Notes: generated by a model not told the origin, from the letters alone. Numbered from the stretch's first letter, positions 26,062 through 35,262 are shown. The stretch: 64,000 nt of DNA from Sphingobium sp. (GCA_017744605.1 JAGIAZ010000001.1:372001-436000), one strand, 5' to 3'. Translations and numbers: made by a program.

Positions 26062-26750
26062 CGCTCCTCCACGCATTTGTTGGTGGCGAACTCGATCACG
26101 CACTGACCGTATTTCGTGACCGGCGGCCGGATGATGAGGTCAGGCCACATGCGACGATCGCCATCGGCAAACTGGAGCCGGACGCGAATGAGTTCGGGCG
26201 GTGTCGATCGATCCCACCACCCGTTCTGCCACCCGCGGCGCTGGCCCGGCCGCGCCGACCCGTAATAGCCGATCGCGATGTCGCGGATGCCGTGTAGCAG
26301 GGTGTGCGGCGTCCAGCCAATCAGGTCGGCGCCGCTGGTGTCGATATCGGGCGCGAGGGAATTGGCGCTGAACAGCACCAGATCGCCTTTCGCTGTTCGC
26401 GTCAGCCGGTAGCGCTGGAGCGCATCCGGGGCCGCATTCGCGATCGGCGGCGCGACGAAGGTGAGAACGCCAGCGGTCCCACGCAAATCGATGATAGGCA
26501 GCCCCGAATCCGTGCGCATCACCGGCCGCAGGCGCTCGATACTGCCACGCAAAATGCGTTGAACGGCGACGACTTCCTCAAGTGCGGCCTCGGAGGAGCG
26601 TTCCCTTTTCGCGACGATCCCGGCCGTGACCAGCCCCTGAAGCAGCAAGGTCGCGGCCATTCCCATCAGCCCGAGACTGACCAAAAGTTCGATGAGCGTG
26701 AACCCATCTTCCGCGCGCGCCGGGACGCTCTGGAACTCCGGATCGGACAT
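26058..26750 (-). CDS. gspJ: Type II secretion minor pseudopilin GspJ
   Basis: The 230-residue protein carries the type IV pilin-like N-terminus GFTLIELLVSLGLMGMAAT, with the conserved Glu at position 5 of the mature form. Length and order after gspI fit GspJ, a minor pseudopilin of the tip complex. The leader before the cleavage site is about 16 residues. The gene starts four bases after the gspI stop and overlaps gspL. Confidence 0.88.
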   Translation of the reverse strand: MSDPEFQSVPARAEDGFTLIELLVSLGLMGMAATLLLQGLVTAGIVAKRERSSEAALEEVVAVQRILRGSIERLRPVMRTDSGLPIIDLRGTAGVLTFVAPPIANAAPDALQRYRLTRTAKGDLVLFSANSLAPDIDTSGADLIGWTPHTLLHGIRDIAIGYYGSARPGQRRGWQNGWWDRSTPPELIRVRLQFADGDRRMWPDLIIRPPVTKYGQCVIEFATNKCVEER

Positions 26751-26754
26751 CAGC

Positions 26755-27123
26755 CTACCTGGCCAATCTCAAGGTGCGGACCGCCACGAGTGACCGGCCT
26801 GTTCCGGCGTTCGATATCGAGACCAGCACGTCGTCGAGCTGCACACCGTTCTGGGCGGCCGCGACCGCCTGCCGATGGCTGATTGTCCAATTCAAATCGC
26901 GCCAATGGCCGCGCTCCTCAAGTTGGTCTCCCCGTGGAACCGAACCTTGGGCAAGAAGCGACCGCGCGAGCATGATGGCCTGGCGCTTCTGATCGATCGC
27001 ATGCGTCGCGCGCGCATCGGTGCTGATCACCTCGAACAGGACTCCCGCCATGCCGGCGATGATGGTGAGCGCGACCAGCGTCTCGACCAAGCTGAAGCCT
27101 GCCTGCGAGTCATGCCCGATCAT
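26755..27123 (-). CDS. gspI: Type II secretion minor pseudopilin GspI
   Basis: The 122-residue protein has a short leader and the pseudopilin helix GFSLVETLVALTIIAGMAGV. Size and position between gspH and gspJ match GspI, which helps start pseudopilus assembly at the tip. The ATG at 27123 overlaps the gspH stop (ATGA at 27123-27120), so this start is preferred over an in-frame start at 27165. Confidence 0.88.
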   Translation of the reverse strand: MIGHDSQAGFSLVETLVALTIIAGMAGVLFEVISTDARATHAIDQKRQAIMLARSLLAQGSVPRGDQLEERGHWRDLNWTISHRQAVAAAQNGVQLDDVLVSISNAGTGRSLVAVRTLRLAR

Positions 27124-27557
27124 TGGGCGCGCTCGACCTGGCCCGAAATTGCCCGCACCGACCATCGCCGCTGCCAGGGACCTTCTGTGATGACGATGCG
27201 CCCTCCGGTCGCGCTTCCGTCGGGAAAGAAGTCGATCGAACCATCGGGGGTCGCGGCCGACGCGCCTTCAGGCAAGGTGTCGATGGTCCTGCCATATCCG
27301 TATTGCCGACGATCGGGCGAGGTCGCGAAGCGTATCGTGTTCCCGCTCCGGATGGCCTGGGCGCGCGCGGATCGAAGCGATCTTTCGACACCGACCGCGG
27401 CCCCGCTGAATGTCTGCCAGCGCATCCCCTTGTCGACCGACGGGAAGGCGATGCGGACGATCAGCGTCAGGATCGCAAGTGTGACCAGGGTTTCGAGCAG
27501 CGTGAATCCTTGCTCGGATAAGCGCGCGGCCTGCGCTGGGTCACCAGCTTCCGACAT
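27120..27557 (-). CDS. gspH: Type II secretion minor pseudopilin GspH
   Basis: The 145-residue protein has the pseudopilin start GFTLLETLVTLAILTLIVRI. Its C-terminal part (RSARAQAIRSGNTIRF, then IDFFPDGSATGGRI) is typical of GspH/FimT, where a Gly-rich strand follows a phenylalanine-proline turn. The ATG at 27557 overlaps the gspG 3' end by 17 bases; the longer frame up to 27776 lies inside gspG and is rejected. GspH is a minor pseudopilin that joins the tip complex to the GspG fibre. Confidence 0.88.
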   Translation of the reverse strand: MSEAGDPAQAARLSEQGFTLLETLVTLAILTLIVRIAFPSVDKGMRWQTFSGAAVGVERSLRSARAQAIRSGNTIRFATSPDRRQYGYGRTIDTLPEGASAATPDGSIDFFPDGSATGGRIVITEGPWQRRWSVRAISGQVERAQ

Positions 27558-27981
27558 CTTTGGCCTCCCCCGTGCCGCCGGGCTGTCCATCGGACCCGAG
27601 GCTGTAGACATCCACCTCGCCATGCTCGCCCGGGATGCGGAGCAAATAGGTCCGTCCCCAGGGATCGGTGATCGCCGAGGCGTCGGGCAAAAATGGTCCA
27701 TTCCAGCTCGGCAGCGACGGCGGCGCCTTGATGAGCGCCTCGACGCCCTCCTGCTGGGTGGGAAACCTTCCGGCATCCAGCTTGAAGAGGTTCAGGGCGG
27801 CAACGACATTTTTGGCCTGGATCCGGGCCGTCTGCGATCTGGAGCTGTCCAGATATTTGATGACCTGTGGTCCGACGATCCAGGCCAGCAAGCCGAGGAT
27901 CGCCAGCACCACGAGAAGCTCAATCAGCGTGAAACCCGCTTCCTGATTGCGACTTTTTTCCATGGGTTCATCTCGCCTCAT
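27541..27981 (-). CDS. gspG: Type II secretion major pseudopilin GspG
   Basis: The 146-residue protein has the pseudopilin leader and helix GFTLIELLVVLAILGLLAWI with mature Glu5. The C-terminal pattern (LDAGRFPTQQEGVEAL, then DPWGRTYLLRIPG and YSLGSDGQPGG) is diagnostic of GspG, including the calcium-site loop GSDGQPGG. It is the main subunit of the piston-like pseudopilus. The ATG overlaps the gspF stop (ATGA at 27981-27978). Confidence 0.95.
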   Translation of the reverse strand: MRRDEPMEKSRNQEAGFTLIELLVVLAILGLLAWIVGPQVIKYLDSSRSQTARIQAKNVVAALNLFKLDAGRFPTQQEGVEALIKAPPSLPSWNGPFLPDASAITDPWGRTYLLRIPGEHGEVDVYSLGSDGQPGGTGEAKDVGSW

Positions 27982-29189
27982 GAGGTTAGGGCCAGGTCGT
28001 TGAAGCCGAGGATGGCCGACATGATCGATGCGATGATCCCGGCGACGGTCGTTCCAAGGACGACGGTGATCGCCGGCGTGAGAATGCCGATCAGGCGCTC
28101 CAGTCTGGTTCGGATATCCCGGTCGAGCACGTCCGCGAGACTGGTCAGCATCATCCCGAGCTGGGAAGTTTCTTCCCCAGTGCGAAAAAAGCCGATGGCG
28201 AGGCGCGGCAGAACGCCCGACGCTGCGAGCGGGGCGGTAAGGCCGCCGCCTTCACGCACGCCATCCGCGACACGCTCGATTGCACGCCCCAGCACCTGGT
28301 TGGATATCGTCCGGCGAGCGAGCGACAATGCCACCGGCAATGCCACCTCCCCTTCGATGAGCGCGCCAAGGGTTCTGGCAAACCGGGCGGTCTCGGTCCG
28401 GCGGATGAGCTCGCCGAGTTGCGGCATCGCCAGAAGCAATCGATCGCGCGCCAGTCGCACGCCCGGTTGGCGCAAGGCCGCCATGATACCGAACGCCCCG
28501 ACGCCCAGGGTGATGAGCAGCGCCAGCCCATAGTGGCGCAACAGCCGGCTCGCCGCCATCACCGCGACCGTCGCGGTGGGCAGCTTCTGGGTGGTGTTGG
28601 AGAGCATGCTCTCGAATTGCGGAACGACCATGAGCAGCATGAGCAGGACCACCCCGACCGCGATGATCAGCAGCGCGATCGGGTAGATCATCGATGACAC
28701 CACGAGCCGCCGTAGTTCGGCCTCCTGCTCCATCGTCCCCGCGAGCCTGCTCAGCGCCTCACCGAGCCGTCCATTGGCTTCGCCGGCTTCGGCCATCGCC
28801 ACGGCGGCGGGCGAGAAGAGTTCGCTCTTCTGCGCCATCGCGCGCGAGAGCGGCGCGCCTTCGCGAACATCGCGCAGGATCTGCCCGAGATGGACCGCGA
28901 CCTTCGGATCCTCGACATTCTCCATCGCCAGCGCCAAGGCGCGATCGAGTTGGAGCCCGGCTTGCAGCAACACCGCCAGTTCGCCGATCGTCGTCGCCGC
29001 GGCTTGCCGATCCTTGCTCTTGTGCCTGACGCGCGCCTTTTGTTCGTTCGAGCGCGCCGGGATCAGCTCGACCGGCCGGACGCCGGAACGCCGCAGATTG
29101 CTCGCCGCGGCGCGCAAATCGACACCCTCGACTTGGCCGAGAACTGGCGACCCATCGGATTTGACGGCGCGATATTGGAAGGTCGCCAT
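27978..29189 (-). CDS. gspF: Type II secretion platform protein GspF
   Basis: The 403-residue protein opens with FQYRAVKSDGSPVLGQVEG, a standard GspF beginning, and carries two T2SSF repeats. The hydrophobic helices near 165-190, 215-240 and 370-395 are the three expected membrane spans. FFRTGEETSQLGMMLTSLAD matches the second-domain signature. GspF is the polytopic core of the inner-membrane platform contacted by GspE. The ATG shares one base with the gspE stop (TGATG). Confidence 0.93.
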   Translation of the reverse strand: MATFQYRAVKSDGSPVLGQVEGVDLRAAASNLRRSGVRPVELIPARSNEQKARVRHKSKDRQAAATTIGELAVLLQAGLQLDRALALAMENVEDPKVAVHLGQILRDVREGAPLSRAMAQKSELFSPAAVAMAEAGEANGRLGEALSRLAGTMEQEAELRRLVVSSMIYPIALLIIAVGVVLLMLLMVVPQFESMLSNTTQKLPTATVAVMAASRLLRHYGLALLITLGVGAFGIMAALRQPGVRLARDRLLLAMPQLGELIRRTETARFARTLGALIEGEVALPVALSLARRTISNQVLGRAIERVADGVREGGGLTAPLAASGVLPRLAIGFFRTGEETSQLGMMLTSLADVLDRDIRTRLERLIGILTPAITVVLGTTVAGIIASIMSAILGFNDLALTS

Positions 29190-30934
29190 CAGTCTTCCCC
29201 GGTCGCGACGCGCATGATTTCCTCAAGCGTCGTGAGGCCGGCGGCTGCCTTGACGACACCGTCCGCGAACAGGCTATGCATCCCGGCGGCCTCGCCGGCC
29301 GCCTGGATGTCGGGAGTGTCGGCCCGGTTCAGGATGAGGTGGCTGATATGGTCATCGACGCGCAGGAATTCGTGGAGCGCGATCCGACCCGTATAACCGC
29401 TCCCTCCGCAGTGGCCGCAGCCGACCGCCCGATATAAATGTGGCTCGCGCTGCTGATCGAGGATGGCGCGAATGCCGGCCGGCGCATCGGATGGCTCATA
29501 GGGCGCGCGGCATGCCAAACAGAGGCGGCGCACGAGGCGTTGCGCAAGGACGCCGGTGAGAACGCTCCCCAGCAAAAACGGCTCGGCGCCCATGTTGAGC
29601 AGGCGCGAGACGGCCCCAGCCGCGGTATTGGTGTGGAGCGTCGAGAGGATCATGTGACCGGTCAACGCGGCCTGGACGGCGATTTGCGCGGTCTCGGTGT
29701 CGCGGATCTCGCCGACCATCATCACGTCGGGGTCCTGGCGGAGGAAGGACCGCAGCGCCGTGCTGAAGGTAAAGCCGATCGCCGGATTGACCTGGGTCTG
29801 GATGACGCCGGGCAGACGATATTCGATGGGATCCTCGACCGTGAGCAGCTTGCGCTCCGCGGTGTTGAGCTCGGAGAGCGCCGCGTAGAGGGTCGTGGTC
29901 TTTCCGCTTCCCGTCGGACCAGTCACGAGGACGATGCCATGCGGCCGCCCGATAGCATCCCGGATTTTCGCGGCGAGGTCGGCGTCGAACCCCAGCGCCC
30001 CGAAATCGAGCGCCAGCTTGGAGCGATCGAGAATGCGCATGACGACGCTTTCGCCATGGATCGAGGGCGACGTGGCGACACGCAGATCGATTTCGTTTCC
30101 GCGCACGGGGATGCGCAAGCGCCCGTCCTGCGGAAGGCGCCGCTCCGCGATGTTAAGGCCGGAGATGACCTTGATTCTCGACACCAGCGATTCGCGCATC
30201 GCAGCCGGCAACATTGCCGCATTGCGGAGAATGCCGTCGATGCGAAAGCGCACCGCCAACGCGTCGTCGGTCGGCTCTATATGGATATCGGATGCCCGCT
30301 CATCCGAGGCGCGGGCGATCAGCCTGTTGACTGCGCGAATGACGGGTGCGTCGCTGACCTGGTCCTTGAGGCGCTCAAGATCATCACCATCGACCGCGGA
30401 GTCGACATCCTCGCGCGCTTCGTCTCGCGCCTGATAAAGGCGCTCGATCGCGGCATCGATATCACTTGAACGCCCGACCACCCGCGCGACCGCGCGGCCG
30501 AACATGAAGCCGAGCGCCTCTTCGATAAAGGGGTTGAAGGGGTCGGCGACGGCAACACGGACGCAATTTTCGTCGACGGCGACCGGTACCGCGCGGTTCT
30601 CCCGCAGGAACTCGATTGAAAGATCCGCCCCTTCGATCGCAAGCGATGGAAAATCGGGCGCGAGAATCGTTAGCAGGCCGGCGTAGTCCGCTGCCTCCGA
30701 GGCGAGTCGATCTTCCGAGATCAGCCCGAGTCGCGTCACCACCGCTTCGAGCGATTCGCCGGTCTCGGCATGGGCGAGCTTGGCGCGCTGCAGCGCCTCG
30801 TCGGTCAGCAATTTCCGCGAGACGAACATTGCCTCGAAGCCGACGGAATCCCGCGAAACCGCGGTCTCAGCGTCCTGAACCACCGGCTCCGCATTTTTGT
30901 GCCAGGAACTTCCAATTTTTCCCGCGCCGAACAT
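29189..30934 (-). CDS. gspE: Type II secretion ATPase GspE
   Basis: The 581-residue protein has an N-terminal T2SSE_N region, Walker A GPTGSGKTTT near 337, an Asp box (TVEDPIEY), Walker B (DPDVMMVGEIRD), a His box (MILSTLHTNTA) and a four-cysteine zinc motif (CLAC and CGHCGGSGYTGR). All parts needed for ATP hydrolysis appear present. It powers pseudopilus assembly from the cytoplasmic face. It is the first gene of the operon gspE-F-G-H-I-J-L-M-C-D-K; no gspO prepilin peptidase or gspN is in the window. The ATG at 30934 follows GAAGGCGGGG. The promoter should lie in the AT-rich upstream gap. Confidence 0.95.
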   Translation of the reverse strand: MFGAGKIGSSWHKNAEPVVQDAETAVSRDSVGFEAMFVSRKLLTDEALQRAKLAHAETGESLEAVVTRLGLISEDRLASEAADYAGLLTILAPDFPSLAIEGADLSIEFLRENRAVPVAVDENCVRVAVADPFNPFIEEALGFMFGRAVARVVGRSSDIDAAIERLYQARDEAREDVDSAVDGDDLERLKDQVSDAPVIRAVNRLIARASDERASDIHIEPTDDALAVRFRIDGILRNAAMLPAAMRESLVSRIKVISGLNIAERRLPQDGRLRIPVRGNEIDLRVATSPSIHGESVVMRILDRSKLALDFGALGFDADLAAKIRDAIGRPHGIVLVTGPTGSGKTTTLYAALSELNTAERKLLTVEDPIEYRLPGVIQTQVNPAIGFTFSTALRSFLRQDPDVMMVGEIRDTETAQIAVQAALTGHMILSTLHTNTAAGAVSRLLNMGAEPFLLGSVLTGVLAQRLVRRLCLACRAPYEPSDAPAGIRAILDQQREPHLYRAVGCGHCGGSGYTGRIALHEFLRVDDHISHLILNRADTPDIQAAGEAAGMHSLFADGVVKAAAGLTTLEEIMRVATGED

Positions 30935-31472
30935 GCTACCCCGCCTTCGGTTCCAAATCAGCTCTCAGCTGAACGGAACAGATAAGGTTCTGTATAACCA
31001 GATACCTCTGTAGCATATTATCCTATTGCTACAATAAAGTTTCATATTTTACAGCATGATTCCGTCATCACATAAATAACAATTCCAAAATGGAAGCGAT
31101 TTTTTACGAAAGATCATTTTGATTTTTGGAATCATAACAAATCTGTCATTTTGACTCGATAGCTATTCATCATCGGTAAATGATCGAGTCGTTTTCCGAT
31201 AAATGAAATACCGCCATAATAGGCGGAATAAGCCCGGTTCCGGCTAGTAGGAACAAGCGTTTCCACGCGGGGAGCTTTGCACCCTGCCGGCGAGACGCCG
31301 GTGAGTAGAACGAGGGTCCACGCCATTTCTTCTGATTTAGCGAAGGGGACTTTGCGTGACCGGAGCACAAAGAAAGAAAAAACCGCCGTTCCTTGCGAAA
31401 CGGCGGCCAGTGAAATGCACCTTGTTGAAATGAGACTTTCTATCTGAAGCCAACCTTAACAGGAGACTTGCA
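30935..31472. promoter_or_regulatory. Divergent regulatory region between T2SS operon and PstS-like genes
   Basis: This 538-base gap has an AT-rich half (30960-31200), expected to hold the leftward gspE promoter. A hairpin-dense GC-rich block follows at 31211-31320: CCGCC/GGCGG at 31212-31227, GCGT/ACGC near 31258-31269, and CCGGCG/CGCCGG near 31288-31302. Next is a terminator-like hairpin at 31383-31406 facing leftward. The plus-strand gene start at 31473 is preceded by AGGAG. No protein gene is supported inside, although short open frames exist. Confidence 0.5.
31370..31406 (-). terminator. Leftward intrinsic terminator with long T-run, no obvious gene to end
   Basis: On the minus strand, CCGCCGTT and AACGGCGG form an 8-bp stem (31406-31383) followed by TTTTTTCTTTCTTTG. 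This is a textbook intrinsic terminator. The only gene upstream in that direction is the plus-strand PstS-like gene, so it would stop antisense transcription or an unseen small RNA before it reaches the T2SS leader. Confidence 0.6.
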
Positions 31473-33326
31473 ATGAAGCGTTTCAAGTCCGCGCTCTATC
31501 TGGCGACCGCCGCCAGCATCGCGCTCACCGCCGTCGGCGCCCAGGCGCAAACGAAAATCCCGTTCTCGCCAGGTCAGAGCGCCCCGAGCAACCCGACCGA
31601 CACTGGCAATGCGTCGAGCGTCACGGCCGGTTCGGTCGACTCGCTCCTGGGTACCGGCGCTACGTCGATCCAGAACGTGCTCCGCTCGGAGTGTGCTGCC
31701 ATCGGCACCAACAGCCCGGCATGGGTTCCCGGCGGCACCGGTACGGCAACCACCGGATTGCAGCCGAATTTCGCCTGCATCTACGAGGAAGAAGGTTCGG
31801 GTTTCGGCCGTCAGCAGTGGCGCTCCGTGAACAATGAATGGACCGCGGCGTCGCTCCCGAATAGCCGTTTTGTCGCGGTTAGCACCGCCGCCGGCACCGG
31901 CCACGTCCAGTTCGCGTTCGCCGATTCCTCGCTTCTGGCGTCAGACCTCACCACGTTCAATACGAACGTCAAGGCGACCGCCGGCGATTCGATCATGTTC
32001 CCGAAATATGTGCTGCCGGTCGCCATCGCCTATGCCCCGGTATACGGTCAGAATAAGAACACCGGGAAGGATATGAGCTTCCATATCAGCTCCCCGGTCT
32101 CGATCGGAGGCACTCCGGTCGGCGGTATGCGTCTGAGCCACTCGCTCTATTGCGGGATCTTCAACGGCGACATCACGAACTTCAACGATTCGGCCTTCAC
32201 CACGCCGAACGGCGGCGCCACGCTGCAGGACACGGTGAACGACGACGCGACGCGTTGGGGGAACGATGGCGTTCCGATCCGTCTGGTAGGCCGTATGGAG
32301 AAGTCCGGTACGACCGACATCTTCACGCGCGCCCTGCACGCGCAGTGCACCGGACCGACGAACAAGTATGCTACGAACGCCGAGACGCTGCCGTACAACT
32401 ACTCGACCTCGGGCGTGGACTTTAGCCACGAACGCCCGGACACCGACCTGAAAAACGGCGGTGGCGCCAATGCCGGTTCGACCAACTCGGTAGGCAAGGA
32501 ATACTTCGATACCACGACGAACTCGATCCAACCCTCGATGAACAGCTTGCCGGGCGCGCCCACGTCCTATCCGACCGGCAAAGTCGGTAGCGGCCTCTAT
32601 CTCGTCGCGATCGGCAGCGGTGCGGTTGCCTCCGCCATCGTCGCTCCGGCGGATTACAACCTCAACGGCACGATACTGAACGGCAAAATCGGCTATGTGG
32701 CTAGCGATTACATCGCCAATTCGCCGACCGGTAATGCGCAGCTTCATGCGGCTGCGCTGCGCACGGGCGCTTCGTCGGGCGGCTTCTTTATGCCGGATGC
32801 CCCCTCGGCCGTTCTTGCGATGGGGACCATCGCCCCGCCGCAGGCGACCAATTCTACCAGCGGCGTTTATGACGTCAGCGACACGCGCAAGAATCGCAAC
32901 GGCGTGACGCTCGATCGCGCGGATCCGCTCTCTTGGTACGACGCTCTCTATCCGACGGCGACCACGGGCCTTGCGCAGCCGAGCGATGGATATCCGATCA
33001 CCGGGACCACGCAGTTCCTCGGCTATCGGTGCTACACCCAGCGCAACCGCGAGCATATTGTCAATCTGCTCGGATGGGAAACCGGTGCCGTCACGCATGA
33101 CTGGCAGAATGTCGATCACACCGGCGCGATCCAAGGGATCGTCACGGCATCCAACATCGGCAACCTGCCGGCAGGCTGGGCTCACGCTGTGAACGAGACT
33201 TTCCTGACCAACTCGAGCGAGATCTCGGGCGGTCATACGCTCGGCTCGCTGAATCTGTGGATCCAGGACTCGCCGCTGCCGGGCGGCAACGCCAATTCGA
33301 CCTGCACCGTCGGCATGGGCATGTAA
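31473..33326 (+). CDS. Exported PstS-like substrate-binding protein, first of tandem pair
   Basis: The 617-residue protein has a Sec signal peptide (cleavage after AVGAQA near 26) and a periplasmic-binding-protein fold related to PstS. It keeps the phosphate-loop-like segment EKSGTTDIFTRAL near 276-288. It is much longer than PstS (about 320-350) and has extra loops and several Cys residues. Strong GC-ending codon bias and an AGGAG ribosome site suggest high expression. Divergent placement beside the T2SS operon suggests it is secreted by that system; T2SS-exported PstS/DING-type proteins are known in other proteobacteria. No transporter genes accompany it, so it is probably not part of an ABC importer. 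Confidence 0.75.
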   Translation: MKRFKSALYLATAASIALTAVGAQAQTKIPFSPGQSAPSNPTDTGNASSVTAGSVDSLLGTGATSIQNVLRSECAAIGTNSPAWVPGGTGTATTGLQPNFACIYEEEGSGFGRQQWRSVNNEWTAASLPNSRFVAVSTAAGTGHVQFAFADSSLLASDLTTFNTNVKATAGDSIMFPKYVLPVAIAYAPVYGQNKNTGKDMSFHISSPVSIGGTPVGGMRLSHSLYCGIFNGDITNFNDSAFTTPNGGATLQDTVNDDATRWGNDGVPIRLVGRMEKSGTTDIFTRALHAQCTGPTNKYATNAETLPYNYSTSGVDFSHERPDTDLKNGGGANAGSTNSVGKEYFDTTTNSIQPSMNSLPGAPTSYPTGKVGSGLYLVAIGSGAVASAIVAPADYNLNGTILNGKIGYVASDYIANSPTGNAQLHAAALRTGASSGGFFMPDAPSAVLAMGTIAPPQATNSTSGVYDVSDTRKNRNGVTLDRADPLSWYDALYPTATTGLAQPSDGYPITGTTQFLGYRCYTQRNREHIVNLLGWETGAVTHDWQNVDHTGAIQGIVTASNIGNLPAGWAHAVNETFLTNSSEISGGHTLGSLNLWIQDSPLPGGNANSTCTVGMGM

Positions 33327-33344
33327 CAACCTGACTACCTGATG

Positions 33345-33384
33345 GGGTCTGCGGTCTTAAAAGAGGCCGCAGACCCTTTCTTTT
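33345..33384 (+). terminator. Intrinsic terminator after first PstS-like gene
   Basis: GGGTCTGCGG (33345-33354) pairs with CCGCAGACCC (33367-33376), and TTTCTTTTC follows. It is 19 bases past the stop and should cut down read-through into the paralogue that begins at 33415. Confidence 0.8.
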
Positions 33385-33414
33385 CTACCCGACTTGCCAT
33401 GAAAGGAGAGGGGC

Positions 33415-35262
33415 ATGTCTTTCGACCGCTTGCTACGTCTTTCGATGTTCGTCGGATGCACTTTGATCCCTCTTCATGAAGTAAGCGCGCAAACCCTGAT
33501 TCCCTTTGCGTCAGGTCAGAGCAATCCAAATACCCCGCCCGATGCGGGTAACGGAACAATTCCTTCGTCCGGCGCAAACCTCGACTCATTGCTAGGAACC
33601 GGAACAACCTCGATCGCCGATGTGTTGCGGCAACAATGCCAGCGCATCGGCGATAACAATCCTGCATGGTTTCCTGGCGCAGGAACCCCCTCCCCCGCTC
33701 CGACCGACCTACAACCTTGGTTTTCCTGCACTTATGAGGAGGAAGATTCAGCCTTTGGACGGCAGCAGTGGCGCAGCGCAACCAATCAATGGACCGTCAC
33801 CCTACTCCAAAATGATCGCTTTTCCTCATCAACCGACCACGTTCAGTACGGCTTTTCAGATTCGAGCATCAGTAACACTGATCTAAGTACGTTTGACGTA
33901 GTACTCGGCGGAACAGCTGGAGCACCAGTGTTTTTCCCTCTTTATGTTCTCCCGATTGCGATTGCTTATTCTCCTGTTTATGGGATTAATAGCAGCGGAC
34001 ACGACATGAGCTTCCATATCAGCACACCCATCACGATCGGCGGTGCCGCAGTTGGTGGCATGCGCTTGAGCCACTTACTCTACTGCGGCATCTTCAACGG
34101 CGACATCAAGAACTTCAACGATCCTGCGTTCACCATGCCGAACGGTGGCAGCACGTTGCAGGACACAGCGAACGACACTTCAGGTCGCTGGGCTGCCGAT
34201 GGCGTGCCCATTCGCCTCGTCGGCCGACTAGACAAGGCAGGCGAAACCGACATCTTCACCCGCGCGTTAACCGCGCAATGCACCGGCCTCGTCGCGACCA
34301 ATCGTTACACGCAGCACGCGGAAACGCTACCTTACAGTTCCAACTCCGGGGTCAATTTCAGTGCCGAACGCTCCGACACCGGCCTTCGACCAAGTGGAGG
34401 TATTGCGGCCGGAACTTTCAACCTTGTTGGGCGAGAATATTTCGACGTACCAACCAATAGCATCCGCGTCTCCACCAACAGCGCATCGTGGGCCCCGAGT
34501 TCCTATCCTGCTGGTTCATTCGGCAGCGGCCGATATCTTGTCACGCTTGGCAGCAATGGAGTGCTGGCCGCTATTACTTTTGCGCCCGATTACATGCTTG
34601 GCAACGCGACTTTGAACGGCAAGATTGGGTATATCTCGAGCGCATATATCGCAAATTCACCTAGCGGATCGCCTGGGCTTCACGCTGCTGCCCTTCGCAC
34701 AGGGGCTACGACCGGCTTGTTTCATATGCCGCTGGCAAGTTCGGCGGTGCTCGCGATGGGGACCATCACTCCCCCACAATCTAGCAGCCCCCTCACGGGA
34801 GCTTATGATGTCGGTGACACGCGCAAGAATCGCAATGGAATGACGGTAGATCGTGCGGACCCATATTCCTGGTACGATGTCCTCTATCCAACGCCGACCA
34901 CCGGCCTCGCGCAACCGGCCGACGGATATCCCATCACCGGAACCACGCAATTTCTCGGCTATCGCTGTTATTCGCAGCGCAACCGCGAGCACATCGTCAA
35001 CTTGCTTGGCTGGGAAACCGGGGCTATCACGCATGACTGGCGAAATTTCGATCACACTGGGGAAATCCAGGCAATCCCCGGGGCGTCCAACATCGGCAAT
35101 CTGCCGGCTGGTTGGGCCCATGCCATCACCGAAACGTTCCTGACCAATTCGAGCGAAACCTCGGGCGGCACAACGCTCGGCTCGCGGAACCTCTGGATCC
35201 AGAGCACGCCGCTACCAGGTGGCGGCGCCAATGCGACCTGCACCATCGGCATGGGCATGTAG
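33415..35262 (+). CDS. Exported PstS-like protein, paralogue with altered binding loop
   Basis: The 615-residue protein aligns with the preceding one over its full length (for example MSFHIS, GGMRLSH, LYCGIFNGDI and TQFLGYRCY are shared). It has a signal peptide ending near HEVSA. The phosphate-loop segment reads DKAGETDIFTRAL instead of EKSGTTDIFTRAL, so the Ser and first Thr that bind the anion in PstS are lost. Codon use is clearly less GC-biased than in the first copy, suggesting lower expression or a different history. The ribosome site is AAAGGAGAGGGGC. A terminator lies between the two genes, so this copy may have separate or weaker transcription. Confidence 0.75.
   Translation: MSFDRLLRLSMFVGCTLIPLHEVSAQTLIPFASGQSNPNTPPDAGNGTIPSSGANLDSLLGTGTTSIADVLRQQCQRIGDNNPAWFPGAGTPSPAPTDLQPWFSCTYEEEDSAFGRQQWRSATNQWTVTLLQNDRFSSSTDHVQYGFSDSSISNTDLSTFDVVLGGTAGAPVFFPLYVLPIAIAYSPVYGINSSGHDMSFHISTPITIGGAAVGGMRLSHLLYCGIFNGDIKNFNDPAFTMPNGGSTLQDTANDTSGRWAADGVPIRLVGRLDKAGETDIFTRALTAQCTGLVATNRYTQHAETLPYSSNSGVNFSAERSDTGLRPSGGIAAGTFNLVGREYFDVPTNSIRVSTNSASWAPSSYPAGSFGSGRYLVTLGSNGVLAAITFAPDYMLGNATLNGKIGYISSAYIANSPSGSPGLHAAALRTGATTGLFHMPLASSAVLAMGTITPPQSSSPLTGAYDVGDTRKNRNGMTVDRADPYSWYDVLYPTPTTGLAQPADGYPITGTTQFLGYRCYSQRNREHIVNLLGWETGAITHDWRNFDHTGEIQAIPGASNIGNLPAGWAHAITETFLTNSSETSGGTTLGSRNLWIQSTPLPGGGANATCTIGMGM

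Noticed and set aside
31132-31370. Small minus-strand open frames of 66-78 codons
   Set aside because: They overlap the hairpin block, lack ribosome sites and start just below a terminator.
31200-31380. GEMM-I (c-di-GMP) riboswitch on the minus strand ahead of gspE
   Set aside because: There are GCAAAG segments, but the GGCAAACC core and the second receptor helix are not found, so it is kept only as an unnamed structured region.
31941-33329. 462-codon minus-strand open frame
   Set aside because: It is antisense to the first PstS-like gene, which has a signal peptide, a ribosome site and conserved motifs.
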